Positions 44,581-54,521 are shown, counted from the stretch's first letter. The stretch is 64,000 bases of DNA from Alkalibacterium sp. (GCA_020832185.1 JAFIFE010000011.1:124001-188000), one strand, 5' to 3'. A program made the numbers and translations. Notes: generated from the sequence alone by a model not told the origin.

Positions 44581-46140
44581 TTAATATCTTCCATACCCTA
44601 CGAGGCGTTGTCCCCAGTAGCCGTTGTTAACACTTGTATAAGCAACACCGGTACTTGTCTGAGATCCAATGAATTGGCCGCCACCAGTGTAAATCCCTAC
44701 GTGAGTGATGCGTCCGCCTCCTTCTGAGAAGAAGACTAGATCACCTGGTTGAGGATTTGACACTTTTTGAGCTGAAGCGTATTGTCCTGCAGCACTACGT
44801 GGTAAAGACTTGCCTACTTGCCTGAATACTAAAGAGGTAAAGCCAGAGCAGTCCAGTCCACTAGCTTTAGTACTTCCGCCATATTGGTAACGGGTACCTA
44901 ATAAAGCTGTTGCATGCGGTGCTAAACTTGACCATGATGACCCGCTACTTGGTGCCGGAGCTGGTGCTGGTGCTGGCTTAGGAGCCGCCGGAGCAGGTGC
45001 TGGCGTTGGTGCAGGTGCTGGCGTACTGCTTGTTTCATTAGAACTGTTTGAATTCGTATTGGACTGAGTTGTTTCATTAGAGCTGTTTGAGTTAGTTGAA
45101 CTGTCTGTGTCTGCACGAGTATCAGAGTCGGCTGAACTAGTTGAAGGTGCTGCAGCACTCGTGTTATTTGACGGACTGTCTGCACTAGTCGTGTTGTCAG
45201 ATGGTGTTGTGGCAGCAGGAGATGAAGACTGATTAGTATTAGATTCAGACTCTTCACTCATTTCATCAGATTGAGAGGAGGATAATGACACTTCTATTTC
45301 TACTTCTGCAGCCGCTCTCTCTTCCTCTTCTCGCTGAGCCTGTTCCGCTCTTCTCTGTTCTTCAGCCGCACGTGCTGCTTCTGCTGCTTCTTCTCTCGCA
45401 ACTAATAATTGACCGACAGCCTGTTCCGCTTCTGCTTTCTGACTTAAGAAACGCTCTCGGTCAGATTCAGCTGTAGCTCTTTCTGCGGCAATCTGTGCAA
45501 CCAGTACTTCTTTTTCAAGACGCTGCTGTTCAAGATTCTCAGAGATTACTTCAAGTTCACCAGCCAGCGCATTTTGCTGAACGATCGTCTGTTCAGTACG
45601 CTCTTGTTTTTCAACAACAGCTGCTTTATCTCTAACTTGTGCTTTTACAAGTTTGCGGTTAGAAGAAACTAAGCTCGATACAATGTCGATACGACCAAGG
45701 ACATCTGTCAGTGATTCTGCTTCAATAATGAACTCGATGTAGTTGACTGTCTGTCCGTCCACTTGAATCTTTCTAGCCTGCTCTTCCAGCTGTTCTGTAC
45801 GTTTTTCTATGATTACTTCAAGCGCTTCGATTTCTTTCTGTAACTGGTTCATTTCTGCATGAGCAGCCTCTAATCGACCGACTACTTCTTGGATTTTATC
45901 TTCATTAGAAGAGATATCTTGATCTAAAATAGTCAATTCTTCTTCAGCATTCTGTACTTTTACTCGCAGGGAATCAATTGTTTCTTCTAAATTATGTACC
46001 CTGTTTTCTGTTTCTTCTATTATAGTCAGCTTTTCATCAATAGCTTCATCAAAATCATCTGCGAAAACTTCAGGTGCAACTGCTAAAGTACTCAAAAGGA
46101 GTGTACTTGTTAAGGATGCCAGTAAAAATTTCTTGATCAA
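44581..46140 (-). CDS. Secreted NlpC/P60 peptidoglycan hydrolase with N-terminal coiled coil
   Basis: The 519-residue protein has a signal peptide (MIKKFLLASLTSTLLLS to APEVFA), a coiled coil (about 35-260) and a Ser/Asn/Thr-rich then Ala/Pro-rich linker. The C-terminal NlpC/P60 domain has catalytic Cys in GLDCSGFTSL and His in ITHVGIYTG. The layout matches PcsB/p60-type endopeptidases that split wall peptides at division, often gated by FtsEX through the coiled coil. The frame opens 40 codons earlier, but GGAGGG lies seven bases before TTG 46140, which begins a perfect signal peptide. Degenerate WalR half-sites lie upstream. Confidence 0.92.
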   Translation of the reverse strand: MIKKFLLASLTSTLLLSTLAVAPEVFADDFDEAIDEKLTIIEETENRVHNLEETIDSLRVKVQNAEEELTILDQDISSNEDKIQEVVGRLEAAHAEMNQLQKEIEALEVIIEKRTEQLEEQARKIQVDGQTVNYIEFIIEAESLTDVLGRIDIVSSLVSSNRKLVKAQVRDKAAVVEKQERTEQTIVQQNALAGELEVISENLEQQRLEKEVLVAQIAAERATAESDRERFLSQKAEAEQAVGQLLVAREEAAEAARAAEEQRRAEQAQREEEERAAAEVEIEVSLSSSQSDEMSEESESNTNQSSSPAATTPSDNTTSADSPSNNTSAAAPSTSSADSDTRADTDSSTNSNSSNETTQSNTNSNSSNETSSTPAPAPTPAPAPAAPKPAPAPAPAPSSGSSWSSLAPHATALLGTRYQYGGSTKASGLDCSGFTSLVFRQVGKSLPRSAAGQYASAQKVSNPQPGDLVFFSEGGGRITHVGIYTGGGQFIGSQTSTGVAYTSVNNGYWGQRLVGYGRY

Positions 46141-46231
46141 AAAGATTCCCTCCATTGTCATAAGCCGATTGGTCGTTTGTTCGTTCATTAACTTAACTGA
46201 ATAGAGTATACCACTAAACTGAGATGTATAA

Positions 46232-46259
46232 ATTTCAAGTATATTACACTTGCGTTTCA
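46232..46259 (-). promoter_or_regulatory. Possible WalR-like half-site series upstream of the P60 hydrolase
   Basis: On the plus strand ATTTCA, ATTACA and GTTTCA start at 46232, 46243 and 46254, each 11 bases apart. The middle one is a perfect inverse WalR half-site, and each flank differs at one position. Placement upstream of a wall hydrolase fits WalRK control. Confidence 0.35.
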
Positions 46260-46384
46260 CTTATACATCTCTAAGGTAACGAAAGATACCGATTACTTGC
46301 AATTTGTAAGCAAAACAACTATAATTTTTAGTGATTCCATAAAATCGAAGTAAACTGTATGACCAGCAATTAGGAGGAAAAAAC

Positions 46385-47350
46385 ATGAGCAATTACCGCG
46401 TTTTATTGTATTATAAATATGTAACTATAGATAACCCGGAACAATTTAGAATCGATCATTTAAATTTATGTAACACACTTGGTTTAAAAGGCCGCATCCT
46501 TGTATCTGAAGAAGGAATCAATGGGACGGTTTCAGGAACAATCGATCAGACAGACCAGTATATGGAAGCTGTAAAATCCGATGATCGCTTTGATGATCTA
46601 TTCTTCAAAATGGACCCTGCTGATGGACACGCGTTTAAAAAAATGCACGTCCGTTATAGACCAGAAATCGTTTCTCTCCAGCTTGGTGAAGAAGATTTAG
46701 ATCCTAATCAGCTGACCGGACAATATCTGGAACCTGAAGAATTTAAAGCTGCACTGGAAGATGAAAATACGATTGTCCTGGATGCACGTAATGATTATGA
46801 ATACGATTTAGGTCATTTCAGAGGCGCTGTTCGACCAGATATTCGCTCGTTTAGAGAGCTGCCTGAATGGATCAAAGAGAATAAAGAGACATTTATGAAT
46901 AAACGCGTCGTGACGTATTGTACAGGCGGCGTCCGTTGTGAAAAATTTAGTGGATGGCTACTTAAAGAAGGCTTCGAAGACGTTGCTCAACTACATGGCG
47001 GAATCCATAATTATGGAACACATCCAAAAACCCAAGGGGAATTATGGGACGGTAAGATGTATGTCTTTGACGAACGTATCAGCGTTGACATCAACCGTGT
47101 CAACAAAACGGTTATATCAAAGGACTGGTTTGATGGCACGCCAAGCGAACGCTATATAAACTGTGGAAACCCACGATGCAATCGTCAAATAATAACCTCT
47201 GAAGAAAATGAACATAAATACCTTAGAGGGTGTACACATGAGTGTCGCATCTCTCCAGAAAATCGCTACGTTAAAGAACACAGTTTAAGTAAAGACGAAG
47301 TTGCTGAACGGCTGGCACAAATTGGTGAAACGTTACCCGAGACCGTATAA
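46385..47350 (+). CDS. trhO: tRNA uridine(34) hydroxylase TrhO (rhodanese family)
   Basis: The 321-residue protein has an N-terminal ferredoxin-like UPF0176 domain ([16 protein letters not shown]) and a central rhodanese domain with active Cys179 in [12 protein letters not shown]-terminal Cys-rich part ([16 protein letters not shown]) follows. TrhO makes 5-hydroxyuridine at tRNA wobble U34 using prephenate-independent oxygen chemistry. ATG 46385 follows AGGAGGAAA. With mnmM it makes two U34-modification genes in the window. Confidence 0.93.
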   Translation: MSNYRVLLYYKYVTIDNPEQFRIDHLNLCNTLGLKGRILVSEEGINGTVSGTIDQTDQYMEAVKSDDRFDDLFFKMDPADGHAFKKMHVRYRPEIVSLQLGEEDLDPNQLTGQYLEPEEFKAALEDENTIVLDARNDYEYDLGHFRGAVRPDIRSFRELPEWIKENKETFMNKRVVTYCTGGVRCEKFSGWLLKEGFEDVAQLHGGIHNYGTHPKTQGELWDGKMYVFDERISVDINRVNKTVISKDWFDGTPSERYINCGNPRCNRQIITSEENEHKYLRGCTHECRISPENRYVKEHSLSKDEVAERLAQIGETLPETV

Positions 47351-47488
47351 TGTTTATCCTTTGTGAGATTGGATCACCCCTATTTCGCAAAGGATTTTAT
47401 TATGTACAGACCCGTTTAACATTTTTGTCACAGACCCAGTCTATTCATGTGGGATATCCCCTGAATCATTTTATTTTACGGGATGTTT

Positions 47489-47497
47489 TGCTATAAT
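47489..47497 (+). promoter_or_regulatory. Extended -10 promoter of the PBP gene
   Basis: TGCTATAAT places TATAAT at 47492-47497 with a TG extension, 44 bases before the start codon. The -35 region is poor, as is usual for extended -10 promoters. Confidence 0.6.
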
Positions 47498-47541
47498 ATA
47501 GCCAGCTACAGTAAATTAAATCTAACCATAAGGAGTTCATA

Positions 47542-50304
47542 ATGAAACGATCTGAAGAAAAAGAATCCAGACAAACAGAAGAAACGAATGAACCCTCGTA
47601 TTTTGAAACATTCGTCTATTATTTTGATATATTTTATAGAGTAATCAAAGCTTTAGTTATTATGTTTGTTGTTATTCTATTAGTAGGAGGTTCACTTGGA
47701 GCCGGTACTGCCCTTGGCTATTTTGTATCACTCGTTAATGGAAATGACATACCGGAACACGATGTGATGGTTGAACAAATATACGATTTTAATCAGACCT
47801 CTACGATGTTCTACGAAGGCGGCGAAGTCATCAGTGATTTGAGAGCCGACTTGATGAGAACTCCTGTGGAACTTGAAGACATGTCCCCAAATATTATCAA
47901 TGCTATTGTGGCAACAGAGGATGAGTATTTCTTTGACCACGAAGGGATTGTCCCGAAAGCTGTAGCTCGTGCACTTGTTCAGGATATAACTGAATCTGGA
48001 GCCTCTACGGGTGGGTCCACATTGACTCAGCAATTAATCAAACAGCAGATTATTGGTGGAGAAGTTTCTCACGAGCGTAAAGCAAACGAAATCCTTCTTG
48101 CTATGCGTATTGAAAATCATCTTGAAAAAGATGAAATACTCGAGGCCTACTTGAATGTGTCCCCTTTTGGACGTAACAATAAAGGACAGAATATTGCGGG
48201 TGTAGAAGAAGCTGCTCAGGGTATCTTTGGAGTCTCTGCTGCAGAAATCACTTTACCACAAGCTGCGTTTATTGCCGGACTGCCTCAACGACCAAATATT
48301 TTCAGCCCTTACACAAACACTGGTGAAATCAAGGAGAATCAGGATCTTGGCTTGAGACGCCAGCGCGAAGTGTTATTCAGAATGTATAGAGAAGATATGA
48401 TTTCTTATGAAGACTATCAGGAAGCCAGTGAGTACGATTTGACACAGGACTTTCTGAATCGTGAAGAAATCGACTATGAAGATATCTCTTATGTTTACGA
48501 TCGTGGCGAGTACGAGGCTAGACGTATACTCGTAAAACAAGCAATGGAAAATGATGGAATAACAAATGAAGATATTGAAGAAAATCCTGATTTAGTCAGT
48601 GAATATGAAGAAGAAATTAGATTCAATATTCGTAACAGAGGCTATCAGATTCATACCACTATCGACCGTGACGTCCATCGCGTGTTAGAAGAAACAGTTA
48701 GAGAGTATCAGGACCAGTTAGGTCAGGAACGCTCTTACACATGGGAAGATGCAGATGGCAATACACAGTCTACTACTCTGCCCGTTCAAATAGGTGGATC
48801 TTTAACCGATAACGAAACGGGGCGTATTATTGGATTCATTGGTGGACGAGATTATGACGTCAGTCAATTTAACAATGCTTTCCAGATGAATCGTAGCCCA
48901 GGCTCTGCTATTAAACCATTGGCAGTATACGGTCCGGCCATTGATGCGGGGATTTTAACTCCAGCATCTATTATTCCAGATACTGAAGTAGAAATTAGAG
49001 ACGTTTACGATCCCGCTGCCGGTGACTGGACTTATTACACGCCAACCAACGTCGGTGCGACTACTAACGAATGGATCACAGCTAGACAGTCATTAGTAGA
49101 ATCAAAAAATATCGCTGCTTTCAAGATTCATGAAGAAATGATGGAACAGGAAGTTGATTTAGAAGGATACATCAGACGTATGGGCATTGACGAAGATGCA
49201 GTTGCTTCCTCTACGATCAATCTTCCGTCGTTTTCTATTGGTGGTCCGGATGGTCCATCACCTGTAGAATTGGTCAGCGCGTTTTCAACCATTGGAAATA
49301 ATGGTCAGCACGCTTCAACTTATATGATCGAACGAATAGAAGACAGCAACGGTGAAGTTGTCTACCAACATGAAGTTGAACAAACAGAAGTATGGAGTCC
49401 TCAATCAAATTATCTCTTGCTGGATATACTAAGAGGCGTTCATACAGATGGTACTGCTCAAGGAACAATCGACTTACTCAATTTTGAGTCTGACTGGGTT
49501 TCAAAAACCGGTACAACTCAAGACCGTAATGATGTATGGTACATTGCCAGTACCCCTAGAGTTTCATTCGGCACATGGATGGGCTATGGGACTAACGAAA
49601 TATCTCTTGGAGATGACTTCGGTCTTCACCCTAGTCGACGAAATAGAGATATGTGGGCACGTTTGATGAATGCTGTTCATGCAGTAAATCCTGATATTCT
49701 TGGAGTCGGAGAAACCCATTCTCGCCCAGATGGAATATCAGAAGATTCAGTCATTGTGGATACAGGCATGAAATCCGGCGAAGTTGAAACACCAGATGGT
49801 GACTCATTCAACTACTCTGGAAGTACACATACTGAAGTATTTGACTCTGAAAACGTACCAGGTACTACCGTCTATGACTTTGCGATTGGTGCAACAGAAG
49901 AAGAACTTGAAGAGTTCTGGAGCAGTTATTCATCTCCAGGTTCCAGTGATAAAGAAGATGAAGATGACGATGAAGACGAATCGGAGGATGAAGATGCCTC
50001 CGACTCTGAACCAGAGCCTGAACCTGAACCCGAACCAGATCCTGAACCAGAGCCCGAACCAGAGCCGGAACCAGAGCCAGAACCCGAACCTGAACCAGAG
50101 CCCGAACCTGAACCAGAGCCCGAACCTGAACCAGAGCCAGATCCCGAAGATGATGACACTTCTGATGAAGAGGAACCTTCCAACGGAAATGGCTCTTCTT
50201 CGCCTAATGGGAACGGAAATGGGAATGGCAACGGAAATGGAAATTCTGAAGGCACTCCTCCGGATGAATCCGAAGATGATGATGACTCTGAGGACGAGGA
50301 TTAA
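47542..50304 (+). CDS. Class A penicillin-binding protein with acidic Pro-Glu tail
   Basis: The 920-residue bifunctional enzyme polymerises and cross-links peptidoglycan. It has an acidic cytoplasmic start, one membrane helix (about 38-65), a GT51 transglycosylase with catalytic Glu126 ([12 protein letters not shown]) and TLTQQLIKQ, and a transpeptidase. The transpeptidase has Ser455-x-x-Lys458 (SAIK), Ser521-Lys-Asn523 and Lys655-Thr-Gly657. The last ~120 residues are disordered: Asp/Glu-rich, then about 25 Pro-Glu dipeptides, then Asn-Gly repeats and an acidic end. ATG 47542 has AAGGAG upstream. The tail may interact with wall polymers or balance charge. Confidence 0.93.
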   Translation: MKRSEEKESRQTEETNEPSYFETFVYYFDIFYRVIKALVIMFVVILLVGGSLGAGTALGYFVSLVNGNDIPEHDVMVEQIYDFNQTSTMFYEGGEVISDLRADLMRTPVELEDMSPNIINAIVATEDEYFFDHEGIVPKAVARALVQDITESGASTGGSTLTQQLIKQQIIGGEVSHERKANEILLAMRIENHLEKDEILEAYLNVSPFGRNNKGQNIAGVEEAAQGIFGVSAAEITLPQAAFIAGLPQRPNIFSPYTNTGEIKENQDLGLRRQREVLFRMYREDMISYEDYQEASEYDLTQDFLNREEIDYEDISYVYDRGEYEARRILVKQAMENDGITNEDIEENPDLVSEYEEEIRFNIRNRGYQIHTTIDRDVHRVLEETVREYQDQLGQERSYTWEDADGNTQSTTLPVQIGGSLTDNETGRIIGFIGGRDYDVSQFNNAFQMNRSPGSAIKPLAVYGPAIDAGILTPASIIPDTEVEIRDVYDPAAGDWTYYTPTNVGATTNEWITARQSLVESKNIAAFKIHEEMMEQEVDLEGYIRRMGIDEDAVASSTINLPSFSIGGPDGPSPVELVSAFSTIGNNGQHASTYMIERIEDSNGEVVYQHEVEQTEVWSPQSNYLLLDILRGVHTDGTAQGTIDLLNFESDWVSKTGTTQDRNDVWYIASTPRVSFGTWMGYGTNEISLGDDFGLHPSRRNRDMWARLMNAVHAVNPDILGVGETHSRPDGISEDSVIVDTGMKSGEVETPDGDSFNYSGSTHTEVFDSENVPGTTVYDFAIGATEEELEEFWSSYSSPGSSDKEDEDDDEDESEDEDASDSEPEPEPEPEPDPEPEPEPEPEPEPEPEPEPEPEPEPEPEPEPEPDPEDDDTSDEEEPSNGNGSSSPNGNGNGNGNGNGNSEGTPPDESEDDDDSEDED
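50008..50146 (+). repeat. 6-bp tandem repeat encoding the Pro-Glu tail of the PBP
   Basis: Tandem GA(A/G)CC(A/C/T/G) units encode alternating Pro and Glu. The low-complexity DNA is open on the opposite strand too, giving a false Gly-Ser ORF. Unit number may vary by slippage. Confidence 0.9.
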
Positions 50305-50321
50305 CACCCAATTTAAATAAC

Positions 50322-50358
50322 AAACGCTCTCTGCTTTTTTCACAGGCAGAGAGCGTTT
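50322..50358. terminator. Bidirectional terminator between the PBP gene and ccpA
   Basis: AAACGCTCTCTGC pairs perfectly with GCAGAGAGCGTTT. A T-run follows on the plus strand, and a weaker one on the minus strand. Confidence 0.88.
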
Positions 50359-50407
50359 TTGCATATAAAAAGAAGACCATTCATTTAGAATGATCTTCTC
50401 TTATATA

Positions 50408-51409
50408 TTATTTAGTGGTTCCTTTATTTTCAATGTGATAAGGCAATTTTACTGTTTTCTCGTCTGTTTCTTCTTTGTTCATCAACTTAGTAAGAAGACG
50501 CATAGCAACCGCACCAATATCATATAGTGGCTGGACCACTGTACTCAACTGCGGACGTGTCATTGCCGTCAACTTAGAATTGTTAGACGTAATCAATTCA
50601 AACTCTTCAGGAATAGACACACCGCGGTCTAACGCTGCATTCAACACGCCCACTGCTAATTCGTCATCAGCCAGGACAACCGCAGTCGCCCCTGCTTTAA
50701 CTAACTGCTCGTAGACAGCTTCTCCAACTTTGTAGGTATACTCAGATTGAAGGACCAAATTATCATCATATTCAATAGAGGCCTCTTTTAATGCTGCCTT
50801 ATATCCATTCAAACGGTAGACGCCATTAATTGGCTCTTCATGACTTTCCGATACGAAAGCAATTTTTTTATGACCGTTAGTGATTAAAACTTCAACACTA
50901 TCCTTCGTAGCTTTTTCATAATCAATATTAACGCTTCCCACCTGTTCATCCGGATCTACAGTCCCTGCTAATACCACAGGTGTACGTGAACGGGAAAATT
51001 CAGCTCTCAGTTCTTCAGTAATTTTATTCCCCATGAATATGACCCCATCCACTTGTTTAGCAAGCAGGGTATTCAATACCTGTACTTCTTTCTGTTCGTT
51101 TTCATCAGAGTTAGCTAAAATAATATTGTACTTATACATAGTTGCAATATCATCGATTCCTCTTGCCAGGGATGAAAAATATAAATTAGTTACATCAGGA
51201 ATAATAACGCCTACTGTAGTTGTTTTTTTACTTGCCAGTCCTCTAGCGACTGCATTCGGGCGATAATCTAAACGATCGATAACATCTAATACTTTTTTTC
51301 GTGTAGTCGGCTTTACATTCGGGTTTCCGTTAACTACGCGGGAAACTGTGGCCATAGATACGCCTGCTTCTCGAGCAACATCATATATTGTAATTGTTTG
51401 TTTATCCAT
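50408..51409 (-). CDS. ccpA: Catabolite control protein A
   Basis: The 333-residue LacI/GalR regulator has an N-terminal helix-turn-helix ([20 protein letters not shown]), the hinge [15 protein letters not shown] and a periplasmic-binding-like core. With Ser-phosphorylated HPr it binds cre sites to repress or activate carbon genes. The divergent pepQ partner is the standard Lactobacillales arrangement. Candidate targets in this window are its own leader (51444-51458) and the PTS gene (8172-8186). Confidence 0.95.
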   Translation of the reverse strand: MDKQTITIYDVAREAGVSMATVSRVVNGNPNVKPTTRKKVLDVIDRLDYRPNAVARGLASKKTTTVGVIIPDVTNLYFSSLARGIDDIATMYKYNIILANSDENEQKEVQVLNTLLAKQVDGVIFMGNKITEELRAEFSRSRTPVVLAGTVDPDEQVGSVNIDYEKATKDSVEVLITNGHKKIAFVSESHEEPINGVYRLNGYKAALKEASIEYDDNLVLQSEYTYKVGEAVYEQLVKAGATAVVLADDELAVGVLNAALDRGVSIPEEFELITSNNSKLTAMTRPQLSTVVQPLYDIGAVAMRLLTKLMNKEETDEKTVKLPYHIENKGTTK

Positions 51410-51443
51410 TTATTAAACTCCTTTAGTCATTATAGCCCTCGAT

Positions 51444-51458
51444 ATGAGAGCGCATACT
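51444..51458. promoter_or_regulatory. Candidate cre site in the ccpA-pepQ intergenic region
   Basis: ATGAGAGCGCATACT matches the consensus WTGNAANCGNWNNCW with one mismatch. It lies 35 bases ahead of ccpA, where CcpA autoregulation is known in related bacteria. Confidence 0.5.
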
Positions 51459-51639
51459 TCTCATAATAGAATAACAAGAAATGTAACCAATTTCAATCAA
51501 TATCATGTATTTTCATGAAATTTTCCAAAACTCTTTTCAGAAAAGGCTTTCTTCTTAACCATTCTATCATTTTCTGTCTTTAAAGAGAAGTTTTTGGTAC
51601 ACTAAATGAATAATTTATCATTATAAAGGCGGCGGAAAA

Positions 51640-52737
51640 ATGGACCCATTAACACACTTAATCAATACTCTTAGCGAACAGGCGTTATCACTTCTATACA
51701 TTGATAATCCTCTGACCATCAATTACTTAACTGGATTCTTGAGCAATCCTCACGAGCGCGTACTCGCTCTCCTTATTACTGAACAGCATACAGCCTTGAT
51801 TGTTCCAAAAATGGAAGAGAATGAAGCAAAGGAAAACAAAGTGATCGATACTGTCCTTGGCTACAAAGATGAAGAAAGTCCCTGGGAGAAAATTCAAAAT
51901 CACCTGTCAGGACTACAGCTCAACCATGCATCAATCGGTATCGAGAGTGATTACCTGATCATGGATCGTTATAACCAGCTAAAACAACTCTTCCCTGATG
52001 CGACATTTGAGTCTATCACTTCTCGTATTCAAAACCTGAAAGTCACAAAAACAGAGGGTGAACTTGAACAAATGAGAGAGGCTGGTAGATTTGCGGATAT
52101 TGCTTTAAAAGTCGGATTTAATGCATTAAAAACTGGAATAGCTGAAGAAGAAGTCGTTGCTCTGATTGAATATGAAATGAAAAAGCTGGGCATAAAAGAA
52201 ATGAGTTTTGATACTATGGTTCTCTTTGGAGATCACGCAGCGAGCCCCCATGGAACTCCAGGTAAAAGAACACTTCAGCCCAATGAACTGGTTTTGTTTG
52301 ATTTGGGTGTCGTTTATAATGGGTACACTAGTGACGTGTCACGGACAGTTGCCTATGGCGAAGTCAGTTCAAAAATCAAAGACCTATATGAGGTTGTCTT
52401 ACAGGCGCAGAAAACAGCTCAAGCAGCTGTGAAACCTGAAATGACGACTGGATCGATCGATTCTATCGCTCGAGATATCATTTCCCAGGCCGGCTACGGC
52501 GACTACTTCATCCATCGATTAGGTCATGGACTAGGTCAATCCGTTCATGAGTATCCGGATATCGCACCCGGCACCCGTCTTTCAATTAAAAAGGGAATGT
52601 GTTTCTCGATCGAACCAGGCATTTACATTGAAGGTCTCGCTGGCATTCGTATTGAGGACTGCGTTGTAGTGACCGACTCTGGTTCTGAGCCTTTTACAGA
52701 AACGACCAAAGAATTGATCGTGGTTCCAGTTAAGTAG
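51640..52737 (+). CDS. pepQ: Xaa-Pro dipeptidase PepQ
   Basis: The 365-residue M24 metallopeptidase has the creatinase-like N-domain (YIDNPLTINYLTGF). Metal ligands lie in FDLGVVYNGYTSDVSRT, HRLGHGLGQSVHE, SIEPGIY and RIEDCVVV. It splits X-Pro dipeptides from peptide nutrition. The divergent neighbour ccpA identifies it as pepQ. ATG 51640 follows AAGGCGG. Confidence 0.93.
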   Translation: MDPLTHLINTLSEQALSLLYIDNPLTINYLTGFLSNPHERVLALLITEQHTALIVPKMEENEAKENKVIDTVLGYKDEESPWEKIQNHLSGLQLNHASIGIESDYLIMDRYNQLKQLFPDATFESITSRIQNLKVTKTEGELEQMREAGRFADIALKVGFNALKTGIAEEEVVALIEYEMKKLGIKEMSFDTMVLFGDHAASPHGTPGKRTLQPNELVLFDLGVVYNGYTSDVSRTVAYGEVSSKIKDLYEVVLQAQKTAQAAVKPEMTTGSIDSIARDIISQAGYGDYFIHRLGHGLGQSVHEYPDIAPGTRLSIKKGMCFSIEPGIYIEGLAGIRIEDCVVVTDSGSEPFTETTKELIVVPVK

Positions 52738-52744
52738 AGCGTGC

Positions 52745-52817
52745 AAAAAAACCTTACCGGTATTCATCAAAGCAGTCACTAATCTATCTGCTGTGATGAA
52801 TACCGGTAAGGTTTTTT
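52745..52817. terminator. Strong bidirectional terminator between pepQ and the first DUF421 gene
   Basis: AAAAAACCTTACCGGTATTC pairs perfectly with its complement at 52798-52817, and CATCA/TGATG extends the stem. Six-base T-runs flank both ends. Confidence 0.92.
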
Positions 52818-53310
52818 AGTAAAAAAAATCCTCTCTTTCAAGGTGTTTTTCTTTTGATTTTTCCATGACAGTCAATGTGCCATCTGTTTCCAGAATCACT
52901 GCTGCAATTTCATCAAGTGAAACATACCCGTCTTTTCTTATGGCCTGCATAATTTCAATCTTAGTTATCCGTTCTTTACGCATCGTTTTCTCGTCGTATT
53001 CATCGCTGTAATAAACGAGTGCCGGTCTGGATTTAAGTATAGAGCGAACTGTACTTGAACGCACGGAAAGCCAGGTCGATATATACTGAAGAAAGACAAG
53101 CAGACAGAATGCAACAAGCCCTTCCCAAAATAACGTTTCATGATTCACTATGATATTGGCAAGCACAGACCCTAATGCAACGGTCACTATAAAGTCAAAT
53201 GCGTTCATTTTGGATAATGTTCGCTTCCCTGACAGCCTCAGTACCAAAACGATAACTATATAGCTTCCAAATCCAACGCCTATCATTCGTATAAATGTTT
53301 CTAATGTCAT
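52816..53310 (-). CDS. DUF421 (YetF/YcaP family) membrane protein, copy 1
   Basis: The 164-residue protein has three N-terminal helices with the family signature LRLSGKRTLSKMNAFDFIVTVALGS and a C-terminal cytoplasmic alpha/beta domain (RITKIEIMQAIRKDGY, AAVILETDGTLTV). The family is of unknown function and linked to spore or envelope traits in bacilli. Its stop codon lies at the edge of the shared terminator. It is a paralogue of the next gene, about half identical by eye. Confidence 0.88.
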   Translation of the reverse strand: MTLETFIRMIGVGFGSYIVIVLVLRLSGKRTLSKMNAFDFIVTVALGSVLANIIVNHETLFWEGLVAFCLLVFLQYISTWLSVRSSTVRSILKSRPALVYYSDEYDEKTMRKERITKIEIMQAIRKDGYVSLDEIAAVILETDGTLTVMEKSKEKHLEREDFFY

Positions 53311-53370
53311 CTTATCCTCTTCTTTCCTGTTCCATTAAACTGATTCTGCATAGTGCAGTTTTAATGGAGT

Positions 53371-53880
53371 TTACTGATTCTCTTCTAAATCTGTCAAGGT
53401 GTTCAGGTTTTTCATTTCGTTCGTCTTTTTAGGCAACACAGAGAGCTTCCCGTCTGTCTCAAGTATCACAGCTGCTACTTCTTCTGTTCTGCCTATGCCC
53501 TGTTCTCTAATAGCTTGCAGGACTTCAGATTTAGGTATCCGCTCTTTCACCATTTTATGTTCATAATACGTCCCGTCATAAAATAAAAGAGTGGGATGCG
53601 CTTTTAACAGTCGACTAAAAAGAGTATATCTGGAAGAAAGAAAACTGGACAAGTACTGGAAGATCAGCAGTAAACAAAAGATGTATAGCCCTTCCCATAA
53701 AATCTCATCCTGATTAATCAAAATGTTCCCGAAGACTGTTCCTAAGGAAACAGTCACGATAAAATCAAATGCACTCATTTTAACTAACGTTCTTTTCCCG
53801 GATAATCTTAATACAAATAAAATAGCAACATAACATAAGAATGATACTACCGTTATGCGCACAAATGTCGATACGTCCAT
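53371..53880 (-). CDS. DUF421 (YetF/YcaP family) membrane protein, copy 2
   Basis: The 169-residue paralogue of copy 1 has the same layout: LRLSGKRTLVKMSAFDFIVTVSLGT, then RIPKSEVLQAIREQGI and AAVILETDGKLSVL. The two genes lie 60 bases apart in the same direction, a tandem duplication that has diverged. ATG 53880 follows AGGAGG. They may form hetero-oligomers. Confidence 0.88.
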   Translation of the reverse strand: MDVSTFVRITVVSFLCYVAILFVLRLSGKRTLVKMSAFDFIVTVSLGTVFGNILINQDEILWEGLYIFCLLLIFQYLSSFLSSRYTLFSRLLKAHPTLLFYDGTYYEHKMVKERIPKSEVLQAIREQGIGRTEEVAAVILETDGKLSVLPKKTNEMKNLNTLTDLEENQ

Positions 53881-53893
53881 TCATAGACCTCCT

Positions 53894-53923
53894 AAAAAAA
53901 AGCACTATTCAATGCTTTTTTTT
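53894..53923 (-). terminator. Terminator of the FMN-binding lipoprotein gene
   Basis: AAAAAAAAGCA pairs with TGCTTTTTTTT around an 8-base loop. It lies between this gene and the DUF421 pair. Confidence 0.7.
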
Positions 53924-53934
53924 AATCTATTCGC

Positions 53935-54414
53935 TTAATTATCTACTTCTATCGTCTCAGTAGATCCATTTTCAGCAGCATTTAAAAGCATTGCTGCATA
54001 TTCCTGGAATTTATCAGAGGAGGTCGTCGCACCAGAAACTGTATCAACCTGACCAGCGTCTTGTGTTTCGACTAATTGGGTATTCAGCTGTTCGACATAT
54101 TCCTGTGGTCCTACTCCAGTCTGTTCAGCCATCGCCTGCTGATAACTGTCATCTTCCGTTTTAGGCGTCCCCTGCTCATTGTATTCATTGTAATCCGAAT
54201 GAACAATTTCCCCATCTTCAACGTCAATAGAGAATTCTGCTTTCCATCCATTCTCATCGTAATTAGCTTCAACTAATTCATACGATCCATCTTCAAACGT
54301 CCCATGAGTCACATCAACTTGAGTTGTTCCATTTTCCAGAGCACCATCTTCTCCACAGGCTGTTAAAAATAGTGCAGATGCTGAAATTAAAAACAACATT
54401 TTGTTCAGCTTCAT
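53935..54414 (-). CDS. FMN-binding domain lipoprotein (PplA-like)
   Basis: The 159-residue lipoprotein has the lipobox LTAC (Cys20) and one FMN_bind domain. The covalent flavinylation motif is DTVSGATTSSDKF, where the acceptor should be Thr130. ApbE transferases attach FMN to this motif. PplA of Listeria, with two such domains, carries electrons outside the cell in flavin-based extracellular electron transfer. A single-domain protein here may do similar electron transfer. No ndh2, eetB or apbE gene is in the window. Confidence 0.85.
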   Translation of the reverse strand: MKLNKMLFLISASALFLTACGEDGALENGTTQVDVTHGTFEDGSYELVEANYDENGWKAEFSIDVEDGEIVHSDYNEYNEQGTPKTEDDSYQQAMAEQTGVGPQEYVEQLNTQLVETQDAGQVDTVSGATTSSDKFQEYAAMLLNAAENGSTETIEVDN

Positions 54415-54464
54415 CCGCTTTCCCCTTTCGGCTATTTTATGTCCTCATCTAATAAATCATGTAT

Positions 54465-54492
54465 AAAAAGGATGCGAGACTATCGCATCCTT
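54465..54492 (-). terminator. Terminator of the DUF948-YtxH operon
   Basis: AAGGATGCGA pairs with TCGCATCCTT and TTTTATAC follows on the minus strand. Confidence 0.82.
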
Positions 54493-54521
54493 AAATACTA
54501 CTATCACTTAAACACACTCGT

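Noticed and set aside
49926-50364. Gly-Ser and Phe-Arg-Trp repeat ORFs opposite the PBP tail
   Set aside because: They are shadows of the Pro-Glu repeat DNA, without ribosome sites.
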